Source: JABSSA01 sp039975755
Lineage (GTDB): Bacteria > Pseudomonadota > Alphaproteobacteria > Rhodobacterales > Rhodobacteraceae
Direction of reading: 5' to 3'
Length of the DNA: 64,000 nt
Assembly (NCBI GenBank): GCA_039975755.1
Contig: JBDWGM010000062.1
Span: 1-64,000, forward strand
Part shown: piece after piece, positions 50,921 through 60,617 of the stretch
Numbering within the stretch: position 1 is the first letter of the stretch
Layout: every line of letters begins with the position of its first letter
Notes under the pieces: model-generated
Seen by the model: only the letters and a program-made list of their open reading frames with translations
The model's database searches: none
What the model was told of the DNA's origin: nothing
Made by a program: the position numbers and the translations under genes

Positions 50921-52224
50921 TGACAGCACGCGACATCATAGCAAAGCTGCGCCAAAGTCAAAGCCCGACACGCGATGAACTGACTTGGTTTGCTCAAGGA
51001 TTGGCGGATGGGCAGGTCAGTGATGCGCAGGCGGGGGCCTTTGCGATGGCTGTATGTCTGAACGGCATCAGCGATGAAGGACGCGTGGCATTGACCATGG
51101 CCATGCGGGATTCTGGGCAAGTGATTGACTGGAACGTGGACCAACCGGTGCTTGATAAACACTCAACAGGCGGAGTTGGCGATTGTGTGAGCCTTGTTCT
51201 GGCCCCGGCGCTGGCCTCATGTGGGGCCACTGTCCCGATGATTTCTGGTCGTGGACTTGGTCATACCGGCGGCACGTTGGATAAATTGGAGTCCATTCCC
51301 GGTGTGTCGACAACTTTGCCAGTTGGACAAGTCCAAGCCGTTTTGGCTCGGGCTGGATGTGCGATCGTTGGGGCAACGGCAAATATCGCCCCAGCGGATC
51401 GACGGCTTTATGCGGTGCGCGATGTCACGTCGACAGTGGACAGTCTGGATCTGATTACGGCGTCGATTTTGTCTAAGAAACTGGCGGCAGGGCTTCAAGG
51501 GCTAGTGCTGGATGTCAAAGTCGGCTCGGGCGCTTTTATGAAGGATATCGATGCCGCTCGTGCATTGGCTCAATCCTTGGTGCGGACGTCCAATGCTGCA
51601 GGCTGTAACACGGTCGCCTTGGTGACAGATATGAACCAGCCATTGGCGCCCGCAATTGGTAACGCACTAGAAGTGGCACATGTTGTGCGTGTTCTGCGCG
51701 GCGAAGAACGGGGTGCATTGCTTGAGGTAAGTGCGACTTTGGGCGGTGTCCTGTTGGCCGAAGCTGGGTTGTCTGATGATGTGCAGGCTGGTGTGGACGC
51801 GATTGATGAAGCTGTTCGAACTGGTGCGGCAGCAGAGCAGTTTTCACGAATGGTGTCTGCGCAAGGAGGCCCATTGAGCTTTTTGGATAATGCGGATCGC
51901 TTCCTGCCAGAAGCCAATGTGATCCGCGAGATACGCGCAAATAGACCAGGTATCGTGTCCGCCATTGATGGGGAACGCTTGGGGAGGGCTGTTGTCGCAT
52001 TGGGTGGTGGTCGTGTAACCGAAAAGGATGTGATCAACCCAGCCGTTGGGTTTTCAGAAGTTGTCCGATTGGGCACAAAAGTGTCGCGCGGCGACACGCT
52101 TGCCGTGTTGCATGCTGTCCGCCCCAAGGATGCTGATATCGCGGAAGCCGCTGTGCGAGCTGCGATTTCTACAGGAACTGCACCTGTGGATGTGCCTGCG
52201 TTGATTCAGGAAAAGGTCGCGTAA
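50917..52224 (+). CDS. deoA: Thymidine phosphorylase
   Basis: 435 aa. KHSTGGVGDCVSL (about 82-94) is the phosphate-binding glycine loop, SGRGLGHTGGTLDKLE the family signature, and VGSGAFMKD the lysine-bearing block. It splits thymidine and deoxyuridine to the base and deoxyribose 1-phosphate. The stop overlaps the deoB start by one base. All motifs and length fit. Confidence 0.97.
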   Translation: MMTARDIIAKLRQSQSPTRDELTWFAQGLADGQVSDAQAGAFAMAVCLNGISDEGRVALTMAMRDSGQVIDWNVDQPVLDKHSTGGVGDCVSLVLAPALASCGATVPMISGRGLGHTGGTLDKLESIPGVSTTLPVGQVQAVLARAGCAIVGATANIAPADRRLYAVRDVTSTVDSLDLITASILSKKLAAGLQGLVLDVKVGSGAFMKDIDAARALAQSLVRTSNAAGCNTVALVTDMNQPLAPAIGNALEVAHVVRVLRGEERGALLEVSATLGGVLLAEAGLSDDVQAGVDAIDEAVRTGAAAEQFSRMVSAQGGPLSFLDNADRFLPEANVIREIRANRPGIVSAIDGERLGRAVVALGGGRVTEKDVINPAVGFSEVVRLGTKVSRGDTLAVLHAVRPKDADIAEAAVRAAISTGTAPVDVPALIQEKVA

Positions 52225-53405
52225 TGGCGCGTGCTTTTCTGGTCGTCATGGATTCAGTCGGAATTGGTGGCGCGCCGGACGCAGCGCTATATTTCAACGG
52301 CGATGTTCCGGACACGGGCGCAAATACGCTTGGTCATATAAGGGCGGCTTGCGACGCGGACCAAGCAAACGATGGGCGATCAGGGGCGTTGCATTTACCT
52401 AACCTTGCAGGGCTTGGACTTTGGCATGCTGCGGCATTGGCGGTTGGAGAGCCTGTGCCACAACACAGAGCGACCGGCCAATGGGGCGTTGCGACCGAGG
52501 TGAGCCGAGGCAAAGATACGCCATCCGGACATTGGGAATTGGCCGGGTTGCCTGTGCCTTGGGATTGGACATATTTTCCGGATTCAAAACCATCATTTCC
52601 CACTAAAATTTCGCAAGCAGTGCAGATCGCAGCGGGGACGGATGGCATTCTGGGAGACTGTCACGCTTCGGGGACACGCATTATCGCTGAGTTGGGTGAG
52701 GCGCATATGCGTACGGGTTGGCCGATTTGCTATACCTCTGCTGACAGCGTTTTTCAGATTGCCGCGCATGAAGAAATTTTTGGGCTAAAGCGGCTTTATC
52801 AATTGTGTGAGACGATGGCACCGATGCTGCATGACATGCGCGTGGGTCGGGTTATCGCGCGCCCATTCATTGGCCAACCGGGCACGTTTGAACGCACGGT
52901 AAATAGAAAAGATTATGCCGTGCAACCACCGGGGCCGATCCTGATGGATTGGGTGAAAAATGCCGGTGGCCATGTGTACGGGGTTGGAAAGATCGGTGAT
53001 ATTTTTTCGATGCAGGGCATTGATGAAGTGCACAAAGGATCAGACGCTGACTTGATGAAGCACTTGTCCAACTTGGTTGATGTAGCGAAAGACGGTAGCC
53101 TGACATTTGCGAATTTTGTCGAATTTGACAGCCTGTTCGGGCATCGACGGGATGTGGCAGGATATTCAGGGCATCTGGAATGGTTTGACGCGGCGATTGG
53201 ATCGCTTTTGGATCGCTTACGGCCTTCCGATGTGATGATTTTCACGGCGGATCATGGGAATGATCCCACCTGGGTGGGGACGGATCACACCCGAGAACGC
53301 GTCCCGATCTTGATTGCTGGGCAGGGCGCCGGGGAAATTGGAGAGATTGGGTTTGAAAATGTTGCTCAGCTTGTTGCGCAACATCTGGACCTTTCACTAA
53401 ATTGA
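52224..53405 (+). CDS. deoB: Phosphopentomutase
   Basis: 393 aa of the alkaline-phosphatase superfamily. MDSVGIGGAPDA is the N-terminal metal site, KDTPSGHWE the phosphothreonine region, and ADHGNDPTWVGTDHTRE the second metal site. It converts (deoxy)ribose 1-phosphate to the 5-phosphate, the step after deoA. ATG overlaps the deoA stop. A hairpin follows the stop. Confidence 0.97.
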   Translation: MARAFLVVMDSVGIGGAPDAALYFNGDVPDTGANTLGHIRAACDADQANDGRSGALHLPNLAGLGLWHAAALAVGEPVPQHRATGQWGVATEVSRGKDTPSGHWELAGLPVPWDWTYFPDSKPSFPTKISQAVQIAAGTDGILGDCHASGTRIIAELGEAHMRTGWPICYTSADSVFQIAAHEEIFGLKRLYQLCETMAPMLHDMRVGRVIARPFIGQPGTFERTVNRKDYAVQPPGPILMDWVKNAGGHVYGVGKIGDIFSMQGIDEVHKGSDADLMKHLSNLVDVAKDGSLTFANFVEFDSLFGHRRDVAGYSGHLEWFDAAIGSLLDRLRPSDVMIFTADHGNDPTWVGTDHTRERVPILIAGQGAGEIGEIGFENVAQLVAQHLDLSLN

Positions 53406-53424
53406 GCGCTAAAGCGCATATGAC

Positions 53425-53483
53425 GTTTTGCGTTCAGGCCACGCAGGCCTTGGGGGCAGGCCCCCAAACCCCGAACGCGAAAC
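53425..53483 (+). promoter_or_regulatory. Long intercistronic hairpin between deoB and upp
   Basis: Outer arms GTTTTGCGTTC (53425-53435) and GAACGCGAAAC (53473-53483) match with one mismatch; inside them a perfect stem TTGGGGGC-AG-GCCCCCAA (53450-53467). No T-tract, so it is more likely an mRNA-stabilising or attenuating structure, or a dispersed repeat, than a terminator. Confidence 0.6.
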
Positions 53484-53510
53484 AGCTGACCAAATGATTA
53501 GGAGAAATCG

Positions 53511-54143
53511 ATGTCTGAGCATCTGACTGTGGTTGAACATCCGTTGGTACAACACAAATTAACGATTATGCGCGACGTTGGGACTCCTACCGCGGTTTTT
53601 CGGCAGTTGCTGCGCGAAATTAGCCAACTGCTTGCTTATGAAATCACACGCGAATTGGAGATGACGACCAAGCGCATTGAAACGCCGATGGCGCAGATGG
53701 ATGCGCCGACATTGGCCGGCAAGAAGCTGGCATTGATTTCGATATTGCGGGCCGGGAATGGTTTGTTGGACGGTGTTCTGGAACTGATACCTTCAGCACG
53801 CGTCGGGTTTGTGGGCCTATATCGCGATGAGGAAACATTGCAGCCGGTTCAATATTACTTCAAAGCCCCAGAAGGGTTGGAAGATCGGTTGGTTATTGCT
53901 GTTGATCCAATGCTGGCGACGGGGAATTCAAGTGTCGCAGCCATTGATTTGTTGAAAAAAGCAGGTGCTAGGAATTTGCGGTTTTTGTGTTTATTAGCAG
54001 CGCCTGAAGGCGTTGCACGTATGAAAGAAGCGCATCCAGATGTTCCGATTGTAACCGCTGCGTTGGATGAGCGCCTGAACGAGGTAGGGTATATCGTGCC
54101 AGGCCTTGGGGATGCGGGTGACAGAATGTTTGGCACTAAATAA
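53511..54143 (+). CDS. upp: Uracil phosphoribosyltransferase
   Basis: 210 aa. ISILRAGNGLLDGVLELIPSARVG and VDPMLATGNSSVAAIDLLK (PRPP-binding loop) identify it. It joins uracil and PRPP to UMP, salvaging the base released by the cdd-deoA route. AGGAGA lies before the ATG. It may be transcribed together with the deo genes through the hairpin. No terminator before the next gene. Confidence 0.96.
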   Translation: MSEHLTVVEHPLVQHKLTIMRDVGTPTAVFRQLLREISQLLAYEITRELEMTTKRIETPMAQMDAPTLAGKKLALISILRAGNGLLDGVLELIPSARVGFVGLYRDEETLQPVQYYFKAPEGLEDRLVIAVDPMLATGNSSVAAIDLLKKAGARNLRFLCLLAAPEGVARMKEAHPDVPIVTAALDERLNEVGYIVPGLGDAGDRMFGTK

Positions 54144-54169
54144 TAGAACAAGCACACTAGGTATATCGA

Positions 54170-55402
54170 ATGAGTTTCGACAAGGTCCGCCGGGGTTTGT
54201 GGACGATAGGCATGCGAGACACGCATTTTTTGACGGCGTCTGTGTTTGTGTTGTCGATCTGTGCAGGTCTGGCAATGGCACAATCTGATACAAGTCCAGC
54301 AGAAATTCCACCGTCGTCGTTTGAAGGCCGGCAGTTCGTCGACAGTCAGGGCTGTGTTTTTCTGCGCGCTGGTATCGATGGGAACACGTATTGGGCACCT
54401 CGGTTGAATAACGTTCGTAAGCCTATTTGTGCACAGAAACCGACGGTATTTGAAGATCAAGCATCGCAAACGGTTTCGGTTGCGCCAGAGGTGTTTGTGA
54501 TTGAGGATAATCCTGTTGCGCCGACCATCTTTAGCGATGTGAATATTGAAAGCCGCTCAGCACCTAAAGAAGAAGCTGAACGGACAGCCCGAAAGGTTGC
54601 CCCGATCTTCGCCCCTGATTTGGACATTCCGGTTGTTGCAGAGCAATCAACGCCGTTAAAACCAGTAATTAAGACTGCAGATATCTTGACCCATGTGACC
54701 AAACCCACTGTGCATTCAAGGTTAGAGCCGCAGATTGATAATCGAGAACCGCAAATCTCGGCGATTGGCACAAAAACAAAAGAACTGCCCAAGGTTGATC
54801 GTGCGATTCCGGAGCAAGTCGCTATCGATCAGCGGACTACGCAGACTGTGGTTGCGCCTAAGGGCGACAAACAGGTTTTGGAAAATGCTGAGTTGACGGC
54901 GAAGCGCCCAGACCAGACCCTGACAGGGCGCAGCAAGACGACCCTGATCTGGACGGCGAAAGTCCCGCATCGCTTGATCAATCAGGCGAATGGTGAAGAC
55001 ATGACGCGAAAATTGGCGTTGGTGTTCCCATATACAGATAGCGCAAGGCAACGGCGTGAGCTTGGTAAGGTGACAATTGAACATCGCGATGGTCAGGTGA
55101 TCAAACGTGTAAAAAGACGTGTTGCCAAGGCGAAGCCTGCTGCGGCGGATCAAGCCGCAAATTTGCCTGTAGATGTGGCCCGATTTGTTCAGGTCGGCGC
55201 ATATGCTGTGCCTGAGAATGCGGGCAGGACCGCGCTTCTTTTGCAGGAGAACGGTTTGAACGTTCATTTCGTACAGGCTGGACGTTACAATAAACCATTG
55301 AAGCTTGTTTTGGTCGGCCCATTCGAAAGCGATCAAGACGCGCGCAAAGCTCTAAAGACGGCTCGGAAGGTCGGATTCCGCGACGCCTTTGTCCGCAAGT
55401 AA
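54170..55402 (+). CDS. SPOR-domain protein, secreted
   Basis: 410 aa. The N-terminal MRDTHFLTASVFVLSICAGLAM is a signal peptide. SPPSSFEGRQFVDSQGC and HFGNTYWAP-like text around residues 50-80 look like a small globular part, followed by a long low-complexity linker rich in Pro, Lys and Thr. The last 80 residues (FVQVGAYAVPENAGRTALLL to RKVGFRDAFVRK) are a SPOR domain, which binds glycan strands lacking stem peptides at the division site. It likely works at the septum. Similar proteins are widespread in Rhodobacterales. Confidence 0.85.
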   Translation: MSFDKVRRGLWTIGMRDTHFLTASVFVLSICAGLAMAQSDTSPAEIPPSSFEGRQFVDSQGCVFLRAGIDGNTYWAPRLNNVRKPICAQKPTVFEDQASQTVSVAPEVFVIEDNPVAPTIFSDVNIESRSAPKEEAERTARKVAPIFAPDLDIPVVAEQSTPLKPVIKTADILTHVTKPTVHSRLEPQIDNREPQISAIGTKTKELPKVDRAIPEQVAIDQRTTQTVVAPKGDKQVLENAELTAKRPDQTLTGRSKTTLIWTAKVPHRLINQANGEDMTRKLALVFPYTDSARQRRELGKVTIEHRDGQVIKRVKRRVAKAKPAAADQAANLPVDVARFVQVGAYAVPENAGRTALLLQENGLNVHFVQAGRYNKPLKLVLVGPFESDQDARKALKTARKVGFRDAFVRK

Positions 55403-55409
55403 CTCTGAT

Positions 55410-56420
55410 TTAACTTTCGCAGATCGCTTGGAGGCGGATCCAATCTGCATCTGGCATAACGGGGCGCACATCTTTGTTGATCATTGGATCGGCTTCGATC
55501 AATTGCAGTGTCGTTTCACCTGAAATGTCCACGGCATACGCATAAGGGGCACTGCTCAGTTCCGCTTTGGTGAAATATTCCAAAAGTGTGTCATGTGCTG
55601 GCGCAGTGCGGGCGGAGGCTAACGCCTGTTCTGCGTATGCGTCCAAAGCGGCGTCTGGCAAATCTCCAGTTGTCAAAAGCGTTGCTGTGCCACGCAGACC
55701 GGCTGTTTTCAAAACGTCGCGCAAAATTGGAGATGTCGAATTACGTGCGCGTTCCGCAAGAATGTATCCAGCGGCGACATCCGGTTCTTCAAAGTCTTCG
55801 ATCAAAGTCCGGTTCAAAACAACGGTGCCACCCGGCAGAAATAGGGATTCGCGAATTCCACCCGGTAAGATGACAACGCGGTGTGTATCCGTGCGCCTTG
55901 CAAGATTTTGCAGGGCTGAATCTGTTCCGGTCGCTTCGCAAGGAGCCCCCCCGACGCGACCAATGCGTTGCAACAAATTGGCCCCAATTTCAGACTGCTT
56001 TACTTCCGGAAGCACGCGCATTGTGTGTTCTCGCAAAGCGCTGGGCATCCAAAATATAGCCAACGCGGCAACAGCCGTGATCGACAAAGCGGCTCCGACC
56101 CATCTTAACCGTCCCGGGTATGGTCGCGCACGCGCAACGGCCCGTCTTAGTTTATCGATCGCTGCGATCATCTCGGCTTCGCCGTTGCTAATTTCAAGCG
56201 TTTCTTCCGGATCTCCGTCTGGGAAAAAGACGGCCGGTGATCCATTGCCTTTGCGTTGCACCGCGGCAAGCGACCAATGGGCCAATGGTTGATCGTTCAG
56301 ATCGCTTAGGATCAAGGTGGCATCGCCGATTGCCACAACGACTTCGCGTCGCTGCGCATCTGATCCAGAGCGCCATAGGCCTGTTGCCTCAAGGCGCGCA
56401 TATTTTGAAAGCGCTGTCAT
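55410..56420 (-). CDS. Degenerate M48-like membrane protein (probable pseudoprotease)
   Basis: 336 aa. One membrane segment at about 107-125 (GAALSITAVAALAIFWM). The C-terminal part shows the fold of M48 peptidases (VVILPGGIRESLFLPGGTVVLNRTLI, then EPDVAAGYILAERARNS), but the zinc motif HExxH is replaced by AERAR (222-226), so it cannot bind zinc the usual way. N-terminal 100 residues are a separate globular domain. Convergent with the SPOR gene. The match to M48 is by eye. Confidence 0.65.
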   Translation of the reverse strand: MTALSKYARLEATGLWRSGSDAQRREVVVAIGDATLILSDLNDQPLAHWSLAAVQRKGNGSPAVFFPDGDPEETLEISNGEAEMIAAIDKLRRAVARARPYPGRLRWVGAALSITAVAALAIFWMPSALREHTMRVLPEVKQSEIGANLLQRIGRVGGAPCEATGTDSALQNLARRTDTHRVVILPGGIRESLFLPGGTVVLNRTLIEDFEEPDVAAGYILAERARNSTSPILRDVLKTAGLRGTATLLTTGDLPDAALDAYAEQALASARTAPAHDTLLEYFTKAELSSAPYAYAVDISGETTLQLIEADPMINKDVRPVMPDADWIRLQAICES

Positions 56421-56597
56421 GCCCTATCTCGGGACCTTTTTCTGCTCGACCCGTTTTGCCTAACTTAACACGGTGTCGCAGAGTGAGGAAGTGATCAGGT
56501 TGCTGGAAAACACATTAGGCAATTGCCATAACAATGAGTTCAGGGAACGGCAGGCTGAGTTTCGTTTAGCGCGTTTTTCGCGCCGCCGGGGATTAAT

Positions 56598-56897
56598 CTA
56601 GCAATCGCTTGCAGCTTGATTGCGCGCCAGATCTTTCCGATCTGCATAATGGAAACCCTGAATCTTTGGTTGTTCATGGCTCATGATATAGCCTGCGGTT
56701 TGCGCGTAACATGCACAATCTTTATCATCGCCAAAGGCTTCGCAGTGCGAGCGTTCTTTGCTTGTTACCTCGTTGGCGATTTCCTGACTGGTTCCTGATC
56801 CACCTTGTGTTGTCAAAGCGGGTAACGAAAACCCAACGACAAGCGCTGTGGTCACCCCGAAAACAACCATCACTGAGACGAATTTTTCACCGAACAT
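56598..56897 (-). CDS. Small cysteine-containing membrane-anchored protein
   Basis: 99 aa from the ATG at 56895-56897 (MFGEKFVSVMVVFGVTT). Residues 5-24 are one hydrophobic segment or signal anchor. The exported part has a cysteine set HCEAFGDDKDCACY near residues 50-63 and a C-terminal Cys, perhaps in disulphides. No family recognised. A longer frame to 56978 exists but its added part is unlikely. Confidence 0.6.
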   Translation of the reverse strand: MFGEKFVSVMVVFGVTTALVVGFSLPALTTQGGSGTSQEIANEVTSKERSHCEAFGDDKDCACYAQTAGYIMSHEQPKIQGFHYADRKDLARNQAASDC

Positions 56898-57082
56898 TGG
56901 ATCGACATTTCTGGCCTTAGGACATTCTGCTGTGATTGTCAGAGAACCGGCGCATGTTTGACAACCCTCTAAAAACAAACAATTTAAATCAACAACAACT
57001 CGAAGTACCTTTGCGTCCGAGGCGACGGAAGCTATTCGCCTTGGCCGTAAGTGATTTAATCAAGTGTCAGAACAATTGTGCC

Positions 57083-58714
57083 TTAGTCCAAACTTCCAGC
57101 AGTCTTTCGCAATTCGAATTTTTGGATTTTTCCCGTCGACGTTTTGGGAAGTTCTTGGAACACCACACGCTTGGGTGTTTTGAATCCGGCCAAACGCTGT
57201 CGGACAAAAGAAATTAAATCGGCCTCGGATGTGGCACTGCCCTCTTTCAATTCTACGAACGCACAAGGCACTTCGCCCCATTTTTCATCAGGTTTGGCGA
57301 CAACAGCGGCCAGAAGGACGTCGGGGTGGCCCATCAGAACGCCTTCAACTTCTACGCTCGAGATGTTCTCACCTCCGGAAATAATGATGTCCTTGGCGCG
57401 GTCTGCGATTTGAATGTAACTGTCATCATGTTGCACAGCGATATCGCCGGAATGAAAATAGCCGCCCTTAAAAGCCTCTTGTGTGGCTTCCGGATTTTTA
57501 AGGTATCCTTTCATGACCGAATTGCCGCGAATTACGATTTCGCCCTGGGCTGAACCGTCATTTGGAATCTGCGTCATCGTTTCATCCATGACGGTGATAT
57601 GATCCATCATCGGGAACGCAACGCCTTGACGTGCCTTGATCGCCGCACGGTTTTCGGGTTCCAGATCTGACCATTCATCGTCGCGCCAGACGCATTCGGT
57701 AACATGACCATAGGTTTCAGTCAGGCCATAAACTTGGGTGACGTTAAATCCCATTGGTTCGATCTTGGCTAAAGTCGCCGGGGCCGGTGGCGCTCCTGCG
57801 GTAAAGACTTCGACCATGTGATCAAACGATCGTCGTTCGCTTTCGGGAGCATTGATCAAGGCATTCAAAACAATCGGAGCACCGCCAAAGTGCGTCACGC
57901 CTTCATCCGCTATCGCATCAAATATAGCCGCTGCCGTGACATCGCGGCAGCACACCACTGTGCCGCCCAACATGGGCAACATCCAAGTATGGTTCCATCC
58001 ATTGCAATGGAACAACGGCACAATCGTCAGATAGATTGGGTGAAGAACCATCCGCCATGACACAACTGTACCCATTGTCATAAGGTAAGCACCCCGGTGA
58101 TGACACACGACACCTTTGGGGCGACCGGTGGTGCCAGAGGTGTAATTCAACGAGATGCTTTCCCATTCGTCCTTGGGCATGAACCATTCGAAATCGGGGG
58201 ATGCGGCTGTTAGCAGATCTTCATAGACGGGGTGTCGCCCTGTCGCCGGATAGCCTGCTTCAACATCCGGAACTTCAATGATTTCGGGACCTTCGCCATC
58301 CATTTCTGCTTTGGCCGCTTCGGCTAGAGCAATGAATTGGGAATCAACCAGAACCGCTTTTGCTTCGCCGTGTTCAAAGATGTACGCGACTGTATTGACG
58401 TCCAATCGAATGTTGATTGTATTCAGGACTGCACCGCATGCAGGAATCCCGAAATGCGCTTCGGCTTGCGCGGGGATGTTGGGCAACAAGGTCGCGACCA
58501 CATCGCCGGAATCAATCCCGCGCATCGCTATTGCGGAAGCCAGACGGGTACAACGCTCAAAGTATTCGGCATAGGTGAAGCGTTGCGTGCCATAAACAAG
58601 CGCGAGATGGTCTGAAAAAACAACTGACGCGCGGCGTAAATGCGATAAGGGTGTCAGTGGAACGAAATTGGCCGCGTTCTTGTCCAACCCTGTTTCATCT
58701 GCCAACCATCCCAT
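57083..58714 (-). CDS. Acyl-CoA synthetase, DmdB-like
   Basis: 543 aa. YTSGTTGRPKGVVCHHRGAY (P-loop), QVYGLTETYGHVTEC (adenylate-binding), GYFHSGDIAVQHDDSYIQI (hinge) and PKTSTGKIQKFELR (catalytic lysine) are all in place. Length, the LPNIPAQAEAHFGIPACGAV block and Roseobacter context match the methylmercaptopropionate-CoA ligases DmdB of DMSP demethylation, but general medium-chain ligases are close relatives. No dmdA, dmdC or dmdD is in the window, so the specific function is inferred. Divergent from the EamA gene. Confidence 0.85.
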   Translation of the reverse strand: MGWLADETGLDKNAANFVPLTPLSHLRRASVVFSDHLALVYGTQRFTYAEYFERCTRLASAIAMRGIDSGDVVATLLPNIPAQAEAHFGIPACGAVLNTINIRLDVNTVAYIFEHGEAKAVLVDSQFIALAEAAKAEMDGEGPEIIEVPDVEAGYPATGRHPVYEDLLTAASPDFEWFMPKDEWESISLNYTSGTTGRPKGVVCHHRGAYLMTMGTVVSWRMVLHPIYLTIVPLFHCNGWNHTWMLPMLGGTVVCCRDVTAAAIFDAIADEGVTHFGGAPIVLNALINAPESERRSFDHMVEVFTAGAPPAPATLAKIEPMGFNVTQVYGLTETYGHVTECVWRDDEWSDLEPENRAAIKARQGVAFPMMDHITVMDETMTQIPNDGSAQGEIVIRGNSVMKGYLKNPEATQEAFKGGYFHSGDIAVQHDDSYIQIADRAKDIIISGGENISSVEVEGVLMGHPDVLLAAVVAKPDEKWGEVPCAFVELKEGSATSEADLISFVRQRLAGFKTPKRVVFQELPKTSTGKIQKFELRKTAGSLD

Positions 58715-58780
58715 TTCGATCTCCCCTGTATCTTTTCAAGGACAGAAAATGACGCGTTGTAACGATAATGGAAAGTAATA

Positions 58781-59674
58781 ATGACAAGACCCGTCGAAAC
58801 GCGTCCACTGGCTGCAGCATTATTCATGATCGCAGCCATGAGTGTCATAGGCGTGATCGACAACGTCATTCCGTTGATTGCACGCGATATTGGGCTTTGG
58901 CAATTCCATGCGGTGCGGGCAGTGATTGCTTTGCCTTTGGTCGTTGCGTTGTCGGTGATTGGCCTTGGCAGTTTAAAACCACAGCGGTTGTGGGCTGTGA
59001 TTTTACGCAGTGTCACACTGGCGATTTCGATGCTGTTCTATTTTTCCGCCCTGGCGATCATGCCGATTGCGCAAGCATTGGCGGGCTTGTTCACGTCGCC
59101 CATTTTCATCCTTCTTATTTCTTCCGGACTTCTGGGCAATCAAATTGGGTTTTGGCGGATAGGGGCCGTTGCCTTGGGGTTTGCTGGAACTTTGATGGTC
59201 TTGCAGCCTGACCCGGTCAATTTTGATATGCGTACACTCATTCCGGTTGCCGGCGGGTTCTTTTACGCGTTGTCGGCTTTGGCGACGCGTCAGCTGTGCG
59301 CGCATGAAAGTACGGTATGTCTGTTGGCAGGGATGTGGATCACGCTTGGGGTGATGGGTGGGATTGGTTTGCTTGTCATGGAGATGTGGCAACCCGAGCA
59401 GATAAGTTTTGTCACCCAACGGTGGACGCCAACGATTGGTGCTGCGTGGCCTTGGTTGTTTGTGCAGGCCATCGGTTCGGTGATCGGAGTCTTTATGATT
59501 ATCAAAGCCTATCAGCTTGGCGAGCCGTCATATGTCTCGATATTTGAATATTCGGTCATGATTTTTGGCCCGGCCTTTGCTTTGGCGGCCTTTGGCGTGC
59601 CGATCACATTTATGCAGGTTATTGGTACGCTGATGATTGCGATGGCTGGCCTGATCATCGCTGTGCGCAGTTAA
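58781..59674 (+). CDS. EamA/DMT-family transporter
   Basis: 297 aa with about ten hydrophobic segments arranged as two five-helix repeats, the drug/metabolite transporter pattern. Small residues cluster in SALAIMPIAQALAGLFTSP and again in KAYQLGEPSYVSIFEY, where the two repeats align. It would export a metabolite or amino acid across the inner membrane. The short spacer to the acyl-CoA ligase is a divergent promoter; no operon partner downstream. Confidence 0.87.
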   Translation: MTRPVETRPLAAALFMIAAMSVIGVIDNVIPLIARDIGLWQFHAVRAVIALPLVVALSVIGLGSLKPQRLWAVILRSVTLAISMLFYFSALAIMPIAQALAGLFTSPIFILLISSGLLGNQIGFWRIGAVALGFAGTLMVLQPDPVNFDMRTLIPVAGGFFYALSALATRQLCAHESTVCLLAGMWITLGVMGGIGLLVMEMWQPEQISFVTQRWTPTIGAAWPWLFVQAIGSVIGVFMIIKAYQLGEPSYVSIFEYSVMIFGPAFALAAFGVPITFMQVIGTLMIAMAGLIIAVRS

Positions 59675-59764
59675 GTGCGGTTCATCTGCTGCATTGCCCA
59701 AAATTTTGTCGGGTCATGTCCATCAATGCTGACGTTCTTGACCACCAAGCGATAGGCTTATGAC

Positions 59765-60415
59765 ATGATCCTTTCGCACGGCCGAAAATATCTGTTCATT
59801 CATCAACCCAAAACGGGTGGAACGTCGATGGCGTTGGCTTTGGAACAGCGCGCGATGAAAGACGACATCATGCTGGGTGACACGCCGAAGGCAATGAAAC
59901 GACGGCGGCGTTTGCAAGATATGAAAACACGTGGACGTCTTTGGAAACATTCGACGCTGCAGGATATTGATGGGCTGGTCACCCCAAATGAATTAAATGA
60001 CCTGTTTGTGTTCAGCTTGGTGCGCAATCCTTGGGACCGCATGGTCAGTTATTATCATTGGCTGCGAGAGCAGAGTTTTGCACATGCTGCTGTGGCCTTG
60101 GCGCGCAGTTTAGAATTCGAGCAATTTGCAATGCACCCGCAAACTTGCGCTGCATTGAAGGCGTCTCCGGCACGTCATTATTTGACCGATATCACTGGAC
60201 AGGAGCGCGCAGATCTTTTTATCCGAATTGAGTATCTAAATGATGATTTGCAAATGCTGTGGGAGCATCTTGGTTTTGAACTCGAAATTCCACACACAAA
60301 TAAGTCGGCACGGCGGAACGATTTTCGGTCCTATTATAGCCCTGACTCACAAATTGCCGTAGCGAAAGCTGCTGCAGAAGATATCTCGCGATTCGGGTAT
60401 TCGTTCGAGCGATAG
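59765..60415 (+). CDS. Sulfotransferase family protein
   Basis: 216 aa. YLFIHQPKTGGTSMA (8-22) is the 5'-phosphosulphate-binding loop for PAPS, and FSLVRNPWDRMVSYYHW the 3'-phosphate-binding block. It lacks a signal peptide. The acceptor could be a lipid, polysaccharide or another small molecule. It is shorter than many sulfotransferases but has both cofactor motifs. An inverted repeat covers its stop codon. Confidence 0.85.
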   Translation: MILSHGRKYLFIHQPKTGGTSMALALEQRAMKDDIMLGDTPKAMKRRRRLQDMKTRGRLWKHSTLQDIDGLVTPNELNDLFVFSLVRNPWDRMVSYYHWLREQSFAHAAVALARSLEFEQFAMHPQTCAALKASPARHYLTDITGQERADLFIRIEYLNDDLQMLWEHLGFELEIPHTNKSARRNDFRSYYSPDSQIAVAKAAAEDISRFGYSFER

Positions 60416-60438
60416 GGGAAAAGTTTCCAATTTTCCCC
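60415..60438 (+). terminator. Hairpin after the sulfotransferase gene
   Basis: GGGGAAAA and TTTTCCCC are perfect arms around eight bases, starting on the last base of the stop codon. The T-run lies in the stem rather than after it, so termination strength is uncertain. Confidence 0.5.
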
Positions 60439-60617
60439 ACGTCGTTTCCGAATTGGTTCGAATTCACATTACAACCTGTCATTGTGTCTAAGGCTGTCGA
60501 TATTGCCTGATTTCAGCCTCATTGCGGGCCTAGCTCCGTCAAGGAAATCGGAAATCTTAACCAACAATACAAAAATGCGTTGCTGCCAAAAATCGCTTGC
60601 CAGAAGGGACGGGACAT

